NCBI GenBank assembly: GCA_029379385.1
Contig: CM055605.1
Coordinates: 12,435,001-12,499,000, forward strand
Source: Quillaja saponaria
Taxonomy: Eukaryota > Streptophyta > Magnoliopsida > Fabales > Quillajaceae
Length of the DNA: 64,000 nt
Direction of reading: 5' to 3'
Positions 22,401 through 34,526 of this stretch are shown here, in pieces. The translations under genes were made by a program, and so were the position numbers. The notes beneath the pieces are model-generated. The model worked only from the letters and a program-made list of their open reading frames with translations. It was not told the origin of the DNA and searched no databases. Each line of letters opens with the position of its first letter. Position 1 is the stretch's first letter.

Positions 22401-24791
22401 TGCTTGCCACTTAAGTCTACTTGCTTATGGATTAAAGCATTCGATAGAAAGAGGCATGAGTATTATTACAGGTTTGATGAGTGCATGAATTTCAGTTAAT
22501 TGTTCAGCAAAGCATTGTGAACACTTTTGAGAGTACTAGATACACATCCATGCCCCCACCACAATTTCTCTAGTTGAATGAGCTACTACAGTGGATAAAA
22601 AAATTTGTGGATTGGAGAGTTAAGCAGTTAGACTACAATTATGCAACTTCCATTTCCACCACTATTTATTGTAAGTAAAACAAACAATAATATATTAGAA
22701 AAAAAATTATTCTTAATTAAATATACATGTTTAGGTTGGTAAACTTTGAAAATGGGACTTCAATGGGCAAAACAATAAAATACTCATTTGTTTAACAAGT
22801 TAGGAGTATCCACATATCTATAGGGGAGAGACTTGTAGGAACAAATGATTAATCTTTTGGATCATCATGGTTCATTTTATGCTTAAATATGTGTTATAGG
22901 CTAGTAAACTTTAAAAAAATGGCTCGGGAGGAAAATAGTAAAATACACATCTGTTTCACGAGTTGAGAGTACCGACATATTCTTGGAGGAGAATAAAACT
23001 TCTAGGAGTAAATAGTTCGTCATTTAGATGAACGAGATTTATTTTATACTTAAATGTATATTTATGCTAGAAAGCTTTAAAAAAAAGGCTTTCGGGAAGC
23101 AAAATAGTAAAATAAATATCTTTTGATGAGTTGAGAGTACTAACATGCCTGTGGGGGTGAATAAAACTTTTAGAAATAAATGGTTTTTAGTTTGGATGAA
23201 CGGAATTTGTTGTATGCTTAAATATGTGTTTAGCATGTTCGTGGGGGCAAATAAAACTTGTAGAACCAAATGATTTTAGTTTGGAAGAACAAGGTTCATT
23301 TTATGCTTAAATATGTGTATAGTCTTATAAACTTTGAAAAATAAAGCTTCGGGGAAAAACAATAAAATACTCATTTGTTTGGCAAGTTGGAATACTAGTA
23401 TAATACACATCCATCTGACGAGCCAGTAGTACCAGCACGTTCGTGGGAGCGAATATGACTTTTAAAAACTAATGGATTGTCATTTAGATGAATAAAGTTC
23501 ACTTTATGCTTAAATAAGTGCTTAGGCTAGTAAACTTTAAAAAATATGACTTTTTTGGGGGGGGACAAAAAGTAAAATGTACATCTGTTTAACAAGCCAT
23601 GAGTACCAGCACGTCTGTGGGATAATAAAGACTTGTAGAAATTAAGCTGAACAAAAAAACCCAACTAAATGAATAATGGGCTCAAACACGCGCAAAATAG
23701 GCTAAAACCAACATAAATCAATATACCAACTACTAAAGTCGGTTAGCATTTGGGTTATTCAAATCGGTCGATTTGGGTTTGCAGGTGAATGTTTTTTAGG
23801 AAAATCAATAACTGAACCGACCAAAAATATAATATATATGTATATATATTTTATTTATATATTATACATGTGTCAACTATTAATTGGTGTATCTTAAATT
23901 AAACCGTAGACTTTACCACACCTAATCTATACCAAAATATTTAACCTAAACTAATACTAGCTTTCCCAATCCATTTCTACTTACCGAATTCATCCCTTTC
24001 TTTCAATCGACCAAACTTAAATGACCCAGCTATCAAACCCCAACCCTAAATCTCTAGATCAAATCGCAAATCTATAGCATTCATGAGTGGTGAAACTTGT
24101 GATCAAGTTTGAACTATTTGTGAGTGGTGATTCAAGTCTAAACCATTCGTTGTGAGTAATCAAGTCAAATATCAAAGTTCTAGTTCAATGTGAAGCGTTC
24201 AACATTCGTGAAGCCTAGTTAAGGTTCCAGAATTCAGACTTCCTAAGTCCTAAGATTCAAGATTAGGCTCTGCTCTCTCATCCCTCCCAGGTAGTTTAAA
24301 TTTTGGTTTGTTTTTCTTGTATGCCGAATGTTCAGTGTCTTGGTTATTTCTTGTGTTTTGTGATCTAAGTGTCTTATACTTCATCTCCTAATTCATTTGC
24401 TGTTGTGACTGTGATTGACTGATTTTGTTTTCTTCTATTCATTCTTAAATCTTAATACCGTGAGTCTGTGCCACTAGCTTTGACTTCTATTTCAAGTTGA
24501 AAGCAAATTTTTCGTCTGAAATGGCCTGGGAACTTTTGCCTATATCATTAGCCTTAATTTTTATGTCCACACTGGTTTTACTAATGCAAGGGTTGGGAGT
24601 CAAATTTCCAAAAACAAGTTTGATTGGTTTAGACTCCTTTAATTTGACACTCTTTTCATTTTCCTGCTCTTGTTGAAGTTGTTTGAATCTCTCAATGGAT
24701 CAGCCATCATTAAAAAAAAAAAAAGCAAGAGGAACTCCTTTTTCCATTAGCAAATAATTAAATATGCTAATACTGTTTATAGCAAGTAAGT

Positions 24792-26556
24792 AACTCATTG
24801 TTTTAAAAATAAGCTTTGAAACTATTTAGATAAAGCAATCAGATATAGTCTCATATTCATACATTTCAATGCATGATATCACTTTCACTTAATTTAAAAG
24901 ATGATATAATAATTCAAGTATTCAACAAACAACTCACTAATATGTACGTTGGAGGCATGGGTGAAGGCTGAATATATCATATTTGAGTTAATAAATAGAA
25001 GACCAAAAACACATTTTCCCACTTTTAACAATGACAATTGTAATCAGAAACAACCATAAAAGTATGAAAATAAAGACATAAGTATTCTGCTTGATATAAG
25101 ACATACTGTGAGTCTGTGACTATGTGAGTTGTCCACCTAGTGTGAGTTATACATGTTATAAGACATAATGCTTCAAATGGAGAAATGAGTAATAGAGTAG
25201 AGGGATGGAGTTAAGGGGAAAGAAGACAGCTGAAGTATCAAAGAGATAATATAACTATCAATTTATGTGATTGCCAAACATAAGCCCAAGTATTTTGCTT
25301 GATGAATACCAAACTTCTTTTCCTTCTAGTTTCTTTGCTATACATAAAGTATTTACTTCATCTCCTAATTCATTTTTTGTTGTTCTTATTTTTCTTTTTC
25401 TTTTGTGGCTAGAGATTTATCTAGTTTTCTATCTTTTTCTTGTTGTTGAATAAATAAGCATTCTAACTTGGTAAGGAATAGAAAGTTATTTTGGTTTATT
25501 AATAGAGTGGAATTCACTTTGTTGGATTGCTATTAGATTACTGTCATATGCATAATCTCTAAATAATTAATAGGATGCATATTCACTTTGTTGGAATTCA
25601 CTTTTCTTGTATTCTATTATGTGCCTGCTAAATCTCATTTAAAATCTTTAAGAATTTCAATTGTAAATATTCATTCTCTGTTTGCACTCTGGATTTTAGT
25701 TGCTTCTGTGGCTTTGTTTGCATGCTCTGTTTTCATTTCTGTTTATGAGTGGATTGCTGCCTATTGTCACTTAGTGTATGCTGATTTAGAAAAAATAATT
25801 TTTATTCAGAATATAAGTTTACAACTTTAGGAAATTGATAACTTGATAAATATTTATTGACAACAAGTAATAAAATGGTAATTTCTGATATGTTTATAAG
25901 GATAAAAGTAGAACTCAAAATGGAAGAACTTCAAATGGGGAGGGCTCTACCACTTCAACCAAAAAGAGATTATCATGGTCACATTGGTCTTTAATATATT
26001 TTTAAAAATTGGAGAGAATGTATGAAAATAAAAAGTATACCATATATGAATATAAATATTGTCATCACAATTTTAATCTTAATCTCAAAACTCATGGAGT
26101 CAATAATTTAGAAAATTACTCAAGAAATAAGTGTATCAATTTCCTAAGTATTTGTTGCCTAATTCAAGCAAATGAATTAAAGACTTGGAGAATGAAAATT
26201 GAAAACCAAGAGTTGGAGTAGAAGTCTAACTTGAAGAATATATTTAATTTATGTCATATTTTTTATGGTGTGTTTCTTTATGTAAACTTGTGTCTAAGTG
26301 TATTTCTTTATTCTAATTGTATCCAAGTTGAACTTAAAGAATGTATTTTTTTTCTTCTGTATTTTTCTTAATGAATGATAATTATGTGTTTTTTTAATTC
26401 TTTATACATTGTTCTATAAAAATTTTGTGTAGAAGTGTATTATGTTTAATGAATATATTTATTTTCTGTTTTATAGATGTTATGTTTTATTTAACGATCA
26501 ATAATCTATTTTTTATTCTTAATAATCATAAATTCTGTTTGTATTCATTGTCACAT
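24792..26556. other. AT-rich sequence between the triplication and the hAT transposase relic
   Basis: Short ORFs are present (for example 25588-25830 and 26009-26221), but their translations are Leu/Phe/Tyr-rich and match nothing I recognise. It may be the 5'UTR/first intron of the hAT element that follows: the phrase ATCTCCTAATTCATTT at about 25362 also occurs in the triplicated unit. Confidence 0.4.
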
Positions 26557-28835
26557 ATGGCTAGGAATGAGATTGCTGGTGTTGAGATGTCTCAATCTGA
26601 TGAAATTGAAGTTGTAAAAGTAATTATTAAGAGTCCAAAGGCTTGGTTGAGAAAAAGATAGAAAGTAATGAACCAACCATTAGTGGTGATGCTGCACTTG
26701 TAGTTGCTGGTGCTGGTTCTGGTTCAAAGAAAAGGAAGAGGAAGCAAAGAAACTCTTCTACTAAAGGAAAACCACCAAAGGCAACTATGGAAGGAAAGAT
26801 AAGAAATCAAACCAATTCTTCATGGGTGTGGCAATACTATACTCATGTTGAGGTTACTTATGGAATAAACCGTAAGTCAAGATGTAACTATTGTGATACT
26901 ACATATGATAGTCACACTAAGAAAAATAAAACTACTTATTTAAAGAATCATTTAAGATATAAATATAAGAAATTCCCTACGAACCTTTTACCTAATTAGG
27001 ATCTTGGTCAAGCTTTCCTTACATTTGACAAAAATGTGAAATCTGAATTAGATGATAATGGGGCTGCTACACGGCTTACAATGAATGCTGTTAATAATAA
27101 ATACAATGAGAAGGCTTGTACAGGTGCCTTAGCCAAGTATATTATCATAGATAAATTGTCATATAGGCATGTGGAGGGTGAAAGATTTAAGTTGTTTGTG
27201 AGTACTCTGTGTCCTAGAATGGTTATTTCTTCTAGAATTACAATTGTAAGAGATATCCTACAACTATACTTGAATGAAAAAAAAAAGCTGAAGAAATGGT
27301 TGGTAAGTAACGAATAGAAGGTGTCTCTCACAATTGATTGTTAGACATCTGCCCAAAGTCAAAGTTATTTATGTCTTACGGGAAACTTTGTTGATGATAA
27401 ATGAAAAATACAAAAGAGAATTCTTAACTTTTGTCAAGTTAAAGATCATAAAGGTGAAACAATAGGAAGAATTATTGAAAAATACTTATTGATATGGGGT
27501 TTGGAAAGGGTTTTTTGTATGATTATGGACAATGCTTCTGCTAATGATGTGGGGTTCAATATTTGAAATCAAAGGTGAATGATTGGAATGAGGGGTCCTT
27601 GCTAGTAAAATTCATGCATGTTAGGTTTTGTGTTCATATCTTGAACTTAATTGTAATTGATGGTTTGAAAGATAAAGATATGTCTATTTATAAAATTAGG
27701 ATGGTTGTAAAATTTGTGAAAGCTTCACCTTCTAGTTTGTTTAAAAAGTTTGTAGAGTTAGTCAAGCTCACTACAAAGACATTTCCTAAATTAAATGTCC
27801 CTATTAGCTGGAACCCCATATACGCTATGTTAAAGTCAACACTAAACTGTCAAAAAGTCTTTAGTAGGATGAGGGAGCAAGATTCAAGCTACAATTATGA
27901 GTTTGAAACATATAAGAAGTTGGTTGGATGGGGACAATAACTCCTCCTAGTGAGGCTGATTGGGAAGTTGCAAGATTGCATGTTAGGTTTTTGAAAATCT
28001 TTTTTGATGTGACTAAAAAAAATTCCTAGTTTAATGTATGTCTCATCAAACACCTATTTTCATGAATATCTTACAATCTTGTTTAAGTTGCACAAATGGT
28101 GTTTCTAAATTGAATATGATTGTTTGAAATCAATAGCAAGAAGGATAAAGTTGAAGCATGACAAGTATTGGGGTGATATTGATAAAATAAATCACATTCA
28201 CTTCATTGGGGTGGTTTTAGACCCTAGGTACAAACTAAAATTGTGAAGAGGGGATTTGAGAACTTGTTTGGGACATTTATAGCAGAAGAACTAAAAGTGA
28301 AGTTGAAGGCAACATTTGTTAGGTTGTATGACCATTATCGTCTTTATGTAGATAATAATGGTAGTTATGATGCTTTAGGCAATGTGAGTAATTTAGTTCT
28401 TGCGAGGTCTACAACTTATTCAAGTGAAGATGATGATGTTGATGAGTTTGTTAGGGAGTTTATGAGACCACTCAGTAAAGATGAGTCTATGGAAGGAAAA
28501 TCTAAACTTGATTGATACTAGATGGAGTCTCATGAATCATTTTCTACTAAGTTTGACATATTAGATTGGTGGAAAGTTAATTCCACCAAGTATAGAGTGT
28601 TAGGGAAGCTTGGAAAAGATGTTTTTGGTGTTCCTATCATAACTATACCTTCATAATCTACATTCTCTACTAGTGTTAAAGTTCTTGATCCTTATCGGAG
28701 TTCATTAACTCCAACAACTATGGAGGCCCTCATTTGTTTGCAAAATTGGCTTTGATGCACAATTGACCTATATGATATACATGAGTCTAGTGAAGAGATT
28801 AAATCAGGAATTCAATTGCTTAGCTTTACATTTTA
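26557..28835 (+). pseudogene. hAT transposase with BED zinc finger, near full length, frameshifted
   Basis: The ATG at 26557 opens MARNEIAGVEMSQSDEIEVV; a frameshift near 26650 leads to a basic stretch (SKKRKRKQR) and a BED finger (SSWVWQYYTHVEV, then CNYCDTTYDSHTKKNKTTYL and KNHLRYK, 26820-26970). Beyond a stop at 26997 come FKLFVSTLCPR, a catalytic-core region (KVSLTIDC, IMDNASANDVG at 27530), FCVHILNLIVIDGLKD (27635 on), PISWNPIYAMLKSTL, HFIGVVLDPRYKLKL (28200 on), and the dimerisation domain DILDWWKVNSTKYRVLGKLG then LTPTTMEALICLQNWL (28560-28755). The order is that of plant RICESLEEPER/DAYSLEEPER-type hAT proteins. At least five stops and several frameshifts show it is inactive. The fourth finger ligand is not obvious. 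Confidence 0.9.
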
Positions 28836-30090
28836 GTTTGTAGCGTTCTCCATTTTCAAATTTCATTATAATTTCAGTTTTCAATTGTCTTATATTCAAA
28901 ATTTCAAATGCTAACTGCTAGTACTAACTGCATTTATTGCTTTTAAATTTTAAACTAGGTATGCCATTGGCTAGTGATATTGTTGAGGATTGCAAAGGAT
29001 CTTGAAGTAAGATGTTTAGGGGTAAGTCAATTAAAACGTCATTTGTATTCTGTTGCTAGCTGCTTGCATTATTTGAATTTTTTGTTTATCTGATATTTGG
29101 TCAAACTTCCTTTATATTTGATCTTTGTATGATGTTTTGCATGGCTGCATTGTTGATTTTGTCTTCATTATTTGATAAAATGTCTGATTTTTTGCCTTCA
29201 TTATTGATTTTCTAGCTGCTACCTGCTTACAGCTTATTGGCTGTAAGCTTCTACTTTAGACTATGATTGGATGCTTGCTTAGTTTGGATGCTGGCTCCTA
29301 CTTTGTAGTGTACTTGCTGTTACTTTTGATTATTAGACAACTATGAATTATGTTTTCTATTTTTAATTTACACGTATGTAATGTGATCCCTTAATCCCTT
29401 ATTCCCTTTCCTTAATCCTTAAAATTTCTAATAATTGATTAATGGTACTGATTGACTTAGGAACTCAGCAGGTTATGTATACCCTTAATCTCTTATTCCC
29501 TTCCCCTGCCTAGGTGACTGGGTGTGTTCAATTTACTGGATGAGGTTGTTTTATGACTTTTAATTCCTTAATCCCTCCCAATCGCTAGCTATGTTTAATT
29601 TGTTTATGATGTATTATTATGTATCGCAGTGTTGGAAGTAGGTTTATTGTATGCATGACTTGTAAATGATTTTTGAGATGTAGCTAGTTTATTGAAATAT
29701 TATTTTGTGAAATCTGAATGAATGGATTTAGCTTTCTTTTGCAGATTTATTGAAGATAATAGTTTAGGTTGTAAAATTTGTAATTATTTTTCTTCTTGTG
29801 TTGGTTTTACAATAGAATTGGGCTTTAAAAAATTAATTTAGGCCTTAAAAAATTGATTTTAGACTTTAAAAGTGAAGTTTGGGTTCAAAATTGTAGATTG
29901 GGTTGAAGCCCAAATACAAAACCGAAATTGATGTCCAGAATGAAAAAAATTATATGTAGCCTATTACTGAAACAGATCGAAACAGTGCTTTCCTCGGTTT
30001 GGGCTAATGGATAACCGACTTTGGTGATTCGGTTAGTAAAGACCAATAACTGATTGAACTAATTGAATTGACCGAAAGCTCAGCCTTAGC
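28836..30090 (+). other. 3' flank of the hAT relic, ending in a possible terminal repeat
   Basis: No coding signature. The end (29985-30088) contains AACCGACTTTGG, CGGTTAG and GACCGAAAGCTCAGCCTTA. Read on the minus strand, the terminus is TAAGGCTGAGC, imperfectly similar to TAAGCTGAAC at 23643 in the third tandem unit. This would give an hAT element of about 6.4 kb. The target duplication is not evident, so this is a hypothesis. Confidence 0.4.
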
Positions 30091-30351
30091 GGGGGAGCTA
30101 TAGTTTAGTGGGTGCAAGGTTATGTCGAAACTAAAAGGTAAAGACATTGAGTTTATCATTGAGCTGCCTAGAAGGCTTGACATTTACTTGCATTGGGGAG
30201 CAATGGGTAGTGTGTTTTAAATAAGCCTAGTAGGCTAAAACTTAATATATTGCAGTTGCCAAAGTAATTAGGTTAAGTCTCATTATGATTTGATAGATTG
30301 TGTATGCAATAAGTTATAACTGTGGACTAACATGGATTGATAGGTTCGTCT

Positions 30352-30652
30352 TGATATGGTCTCAACATTAGTCTTAAAATGATCTTAAGATGGTCTCAAC
30401 ATTGGTCTTGACATGGCCTTGAATGGGCCAGACATGGTCCTGATAAGGGTCTTGACATGGTATTGACATAAGCTTGACTTGGGCTAGACATGGTCTTGAT
30501 GTAGGGTTGACATGGGCTTGACATAGTCATGACATGACCTTGACATGGTCTCGACACATCCTTGACATGGCCTTGACACTGCCTCCACACCTCTTTGACT
30601 TTGCCTCAACTCTACCTTCACAATGGCCTCGACAAGGGCCTTGACATGGCGG
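30352..30652. repeat. Minisatellite, 11-bp unit (about 27 units)
   Basis: Successive units fit the consensus TGACATGGCCT with T/C and G/A variation; most are exactly 11 bp, a few 10 or 12. Because 11 is not a multiple of three, all frames read through partly, which explains the two overlapping minus-strand ORFs rich in CQGHV/MSRP motifs; these are not genes. Confidence 0.85.
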
Positions 30653-30699
30653 TTAATATGTTTCCTAAAAGGTAGGAACATGGGTATTGAGCTATTATA

Positions 30700-31012
30700 T
30701 GGTTAGATAATAACTTGGAAGGTCCTATAAAGTAGGGGAAATGGCTGCAAGTGTGGATGATCAAAGGTAGTGGCTAATGGTTCCTAAAAGCATGGCATAA
30801 GGCTTGATGGTTCCTATTTTCATGGCATATAGCTGGTAGATCCTAAAATCATGGAATAGTGGCTAGTGGCTCCTAAAAACGTGGACTATGGGCTGAAGTT
30901 GACTTAGTATCTGGTTACTACTATAATAAAGCTTAGTGGTCCTAAAATCAAGGATTAGTGGCCACAATGTTTGAGAAATATATGCATACATGCTCTTTCT
31001 ATGTAACTAATA
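30700..31012 (+). mobile_element. 5' LTR fragment of the gypsy family (with 34527-34990)
   Basis: Phrases such as GGTTCCTAAAAGCATGGCAT, GATCCTAAAATCATGG and GTGGCTCCTAAAAACGTGG recur every 45-60 bp. The last 100 bp (TTAGTGGTCCTAAAATCAA, GAAATATATGCAT, CTATGTAAC) match 34545-34640. The fragment is in direct orientation with 34527-34990 and opposite to 16255-16787. Its 3' side is replaced by unrelated sequence after about 31012. Confidence 0.6.
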
Positions 31013-31916
31013 AGTTTTTGAATTAGATTTATTACATATCATTTTACCTATTTATTTTAGCTATCTTCTTGAGTTTTAATTTGATTTTACTTAGTTATAG
31101 AAGAAGACTTTCATAATAAGGAAGCAACTTTAGACATAATTATAGAAGAAAAATTGCAACCTCTTGAATTTCAATTAGCAACTAAATTTATATTTATGAA
31201 GATCTTATGCATCCAACTCCTCCATCACCATCCTTAACATCATTCCTATCTGATTAACAAGCAAGATTTCCAAAGTCAAGTGTTGTTGAGTGCATGTGTC
31301 AAGTACTATATATTACCAAGCTTGAGGGCAATATGAGTCAAGACATATAGAGTGTTATATGACATTGATTATGGCCAAAAGTCGCAAGTTTATGAGCAGT
31401 TTTCCATTAAGCAAGTCGGTGACTATAAATCAAGCGACTCTTTAAAGGCAACCCAAGTGTCTAAATTTATTTCTTTTTCTTTCAAATTTATGTTTTAGTT
31501 TTCTCTTTAAGTTTTGTTTATTTTTCTTCTAGGCACATCATGTTTTACTTCTTTTCAACTTGGGTGTTACTCAAGATAACAAGTATGAGGATTAGTGAGC
31601 TTTCCACTTCTTAACATTATCAATGGAGTTTTTCTTATCCTTATTCCATTTATATTATTTTCAATTAGTCTAAAGTTTTTCTTAAGTTTAAGGAAGGTTT
31701 TATTAATGCACTTATTTTTCTTAGTGTGTCTTTTACTTGAGATGTTTTATGCTTTTTCGATTGAGTAAAGTATGTTTTATTGTGTGTGTTAGTGGCAGAT
31801 TGAGTTACAAACTTGGAGGAGTGTTGTAAGGCTCGTAAAACCATATAATTACTATCACTGGTTAATTGTTACTTTTCTTCTACATTTCTAACTAAAGAAA
31901 TACAAGTGAATGCCTG
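31013..31916. other. Probable retroelement debris without intact gene
   Basis: The stretch 31380-31500 reads GQKSQVYEQFSIKQVGDYKS in one frame, then GCGACTC-TTAAAGGCAACCCAAGTG, wording that resembles the post-integrase region of some Athila/Tat-like gypsy elements. The rest (31500-31900) is T-rich and non-coding. The assignment is tentative. Confidence 0.35.
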
Positions 31917-32336
31917 ATATGACAAAAACAAGAGGAAGGTCGAAAGCCTTGGTGGGAAATCGTCCTATTGGGATTGAAAATTCCATATGGATGCATTAAC
32001 CTTGGATATGCTAGCTAGACTCTGGGTAAAGGTGTTGAATCTTACGTTAATTATATGTCAAAGTCATTGGATGAATTCCAAAATAAAGCCAAATGGTTTG
32101 AGGAGGAGATAATTATCCTAAAGCCTGTGGTGGCTGATGGACAAGGCGGAGGTGATGCCACTTCCACTAGGCTCAAGATTCTCGAGCCTAAGCCCTTTAG
32201 GGGTGCAAGAAATTCCAAAGAGTTGGAGAACCTTATTTGGGACATGTAGAAGTACTTCAAAGATGTCGAAGTACCTGAAATTTGAAGGTATCAATAACTT
32301 CTATATACTTGGTGGAAGACACAAAACTTTGGTGGG

Positions 32337-33670
32337 TGTAGAGATTTTGACCCAAATTCTTATTTGCTAGTTTCCTAATCAGTTTATTTTTTGTGAGAAA
32401 GAAATAACTAATTAGATGTTGATGGAGAATTCCTAATAAGTTTATTCTTGGTGGGCAAGAAATAACTAATTAGAAGTTGATGAGATTACCTAATTAGATT
32501 GACCTTAGTGGGTAAGTAAGTATGATTAGATGATTGTAAGGTTTTCATAAATTAGAAAAAAAAGTTTGCTTGTTGGGCAAGTCCTATGTAGATAAATATG
32601 TAAGCTTGTAAGAGTTGTAGGTATGTGAAAGAGAGAGATCTAATATTTGTGGTAGCCCCCTTAGGATTTTGCATTTAGATTTGTTGAGGTGGATTTATTT
32701 GCAGAAACCTAATCCAATGATGAGACGATGTGGAAATGGCTCATCAATGATGATAGGTAAGATAGATTTGTTTGTAGAAACCTAACCTAGTGATGAGACG
32801 ATGTGAAAAAGGCTAATTAATGGTGATAGGTTAGATGGAGTTGTAGTTTTTTGAAAAAACCTAATCTAATGATGAGACGATGTGGAAAGGGCTTATCAAT
32901 GGTATTAGATGAGTTGGAGTTGAGAAGATGACTACATACATATACATTGTTATTGTTTCAGGATATCATGGTTTGTTCATTATAAACAAGTAGATACTTT
33001 CGATGGAGTGCTGACTCTCGATGAGTAAGGCTCATATGAAGTTCTGATAGTTTTGCTATTAATGGTAGATGATGAATTGTATGGGTCATGAAGATTGAAG
33101 TTTGAAGTTTGTTTAGAAGGATTTGATTCAAGTTGGAGATTGTAGAGATTTTGACCCAAATCTCTATTTGGTAGTTTTCTAATTATTTTATTCTTAATGA
33201 ACAAGAAATAACTAATTAGATGTTGATTGGGATTTCCTAATTAGATTTACTTTAGAGGGTAAGTAAGTTTAATTAGATGATTGTAGGGATTTCATAAATT
33301 TGAAGAAAAAGTTTTCTTGTTGGACAAGTCCTATTAGTATAAATATTAAGGCTTCTGAGAGTTATAAGTATGAGAAAGAGAGAGATCTAATATTTGTGAG
33401 AGCCCTCTAGAGGTAGGGGTGCAAGAGAGATTAGTAGAGATGTGGCATGAGTGAGTGAGAATACTATTTGTAAAGTGTACTCTTTCTATGTAACCTTTCT
33501 TGGAATTTAGTCAATTCTTTTTTCATCCATAGATGTAGGAAAGGGACAGATCCATGTTATTTTTTGTGTTGATGTTTATTTATCTTCTCTTCTAATTATA
33601 TTTGTAATTATTATCTTTTGTTATTTTTACTATAACTTATTGAAGATTAAAAGGGAATTTCGTATAATGA
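32337..33670 (+). mobile_element. Small LTR element (TRIM-like) inserted in the gypsy gag
   Basis: Two direct repeats begin TGTAGAGATTTTGACCCAAA at 32337 and 33141. They share about 270 bp, including AAGAAATAACTAATTAGA, GGTAAGTAAGT, AGATGATTGTA and GAAAGAGAGAGATCTAATAT. The second is preceded by a polypurine-like CAAGTTGGAGAT, as before a copia 3' LTR. The internal region is only about 450 bp and has no ORF. It separates two parts of one gag, so it arrived later. The right boundary (33668 or so) is inferred from where gag resumes; no exact 5-bp duplication was found. Confidence 0.65.
32690..32910 (+). repeat. Three tandem copies of a ~73-bp repeat inside the TRIM-like element
   Basis: Each copy contains GAAACCTAA(T/C)C and TGATGAGACGATGTG(G)AAA followed by GGCT(C/A/T)AT(C/T)AATG and a GATAGGT(A/T)AGAT-like end; starts are near 32690, 32764 and 32838. 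They occupy much of the short internal region. Confidence 0.75.
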
Positions 33671-34526
33671 GGAACTTGTGCAAAAGATGACACTAAAGAT
33701 GCTAAGAATAATTATTACATGGGACGCTTTCAAAAAAGAATTGCAGGAGCAATTCTAACCTTGTAACATGGCTTGGATAGCAAGAACTTCCTTCAAAATT
33801 TTAAAGCATTTAGGGAAGGTAAGTGATTACGTCAAAGAATTTAGCTTACTAATGCTAGATATTAAGAGCATGTGGGAGGAGGACAAGTTGTTCATTTTCA
33901 TGTTTGGCCTACAATATTGGGCTCAACATAAATTAAGAAGGCAGAGCGTGAAAGATTTTTCCTCTGCCATGGCCATAGCCGATGGATTAGCTAATTTCAA
34001 AGGCGACAAAGTAAACAAAGAAAGAGACAAGTTCGGGAGTCCTAAGAGAGACAAAGGTAAGAACAAGGGAAAACGCAGGAAAGACAAGCAACATGTAAAA
34101 TGGGCAAACTTGGTGGGAAAAAAGCAAAAAGAAAATGCAAGGTTAAAAAACAACAAGAGTTTTGCTTGTTATTTCATTTGCAAGGGACTTCACATAGTCA
34201 GAGATTGTCCAAAGAAAGAAAAGCTTAGAGCTGTTAAGGTTGAGGGAAGCAAAGATGATGAGTCTGATTTTGAATTGACAAGGGTTAATCCCTTAGTGTT
34301 GTTGAATGCATTGCAAGTTAAGAAGAACACTGTAAAAAAGGAGAAATCAGAATCTAGAGGTAAAACCCTTGTGCACTTGAATGTCATGCCCGATGTAGAT
34401 AACCTCCATGACTTGTTTCTAAGCAACGTGGATGATCAATTCCTAATACTAGACACTGGTTACTTGACAGATGATGACACAAGGTGGAAGCGTACCCTTC
34501 GATGAGAACATCAAGCCTTTTAAATT

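Larger units (their letters stand above)
16788..24791. repeat. Three-copy tandem repeat, unit about 2.67 kb, nearly identical
   Basis: Units start at 16788, 19459 and 22128 with CTTGATTGCGCAACACTTG. The third ends at 24791 with AGCAAGTAAGT. By eye the three copies differ only in two homopolymers: the G run near 18217/20888/23557 (9, 7 and 8 G) and an A run just after it. The junctions between units carry about five extra bases (CACTT) absent from both outer flanks. This is a very recent direct triplication or an assembly duplication. The 76-codon minus-strand ORF repeated at 17699, 20370 and 23039 lies in subrepeats and shows no sign of being a gene. Confidence 0.95.
31917..34505 (+). pseudogene. 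Ty3/gypsy gag, decayed and split by a nested LTR element
   Basis: The gag start MTKTRGRSKALVGNRP (31917 on) is followed by KILEPKPFRGARNSKELENL (32178 on) and a stop. After the insertion at 32337-33670 it resumes as TWDAFKKELQEQF (33718 on) and a 245-codon open frame from 33768: VSDYVKEFSLLMLDIKSM, LFIFMFGLQYWAQHKLRRQS, a Lys-rich NC region, the knuckle CYFICKGLHIVRDC, and ILDTG at 34449, which resembles an aspartic-protease motif. This is the retrotransposon gag arrangement. The knuckle has three rather than two residues between the first cysteines. No reverse transcriptase or integrase follows; the sequence passes directly into LTR-like DNA at 34527, so pol is deleted. Confidence 0.85.

Noticed and set aside
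24792..26221. Short plus ORFs (60-80 codons) as small host genes
   Set aside because: Hydrophobic AT-driven translations with no domain; the position fits the leader or intron of the hAT element.
30396..30681. Two minus ORFs with CQGHV/MSRP-type peptide repeats
   Set aside because: They arise from the 11-bp minisatellite, which leaves overlapping frames partly open.
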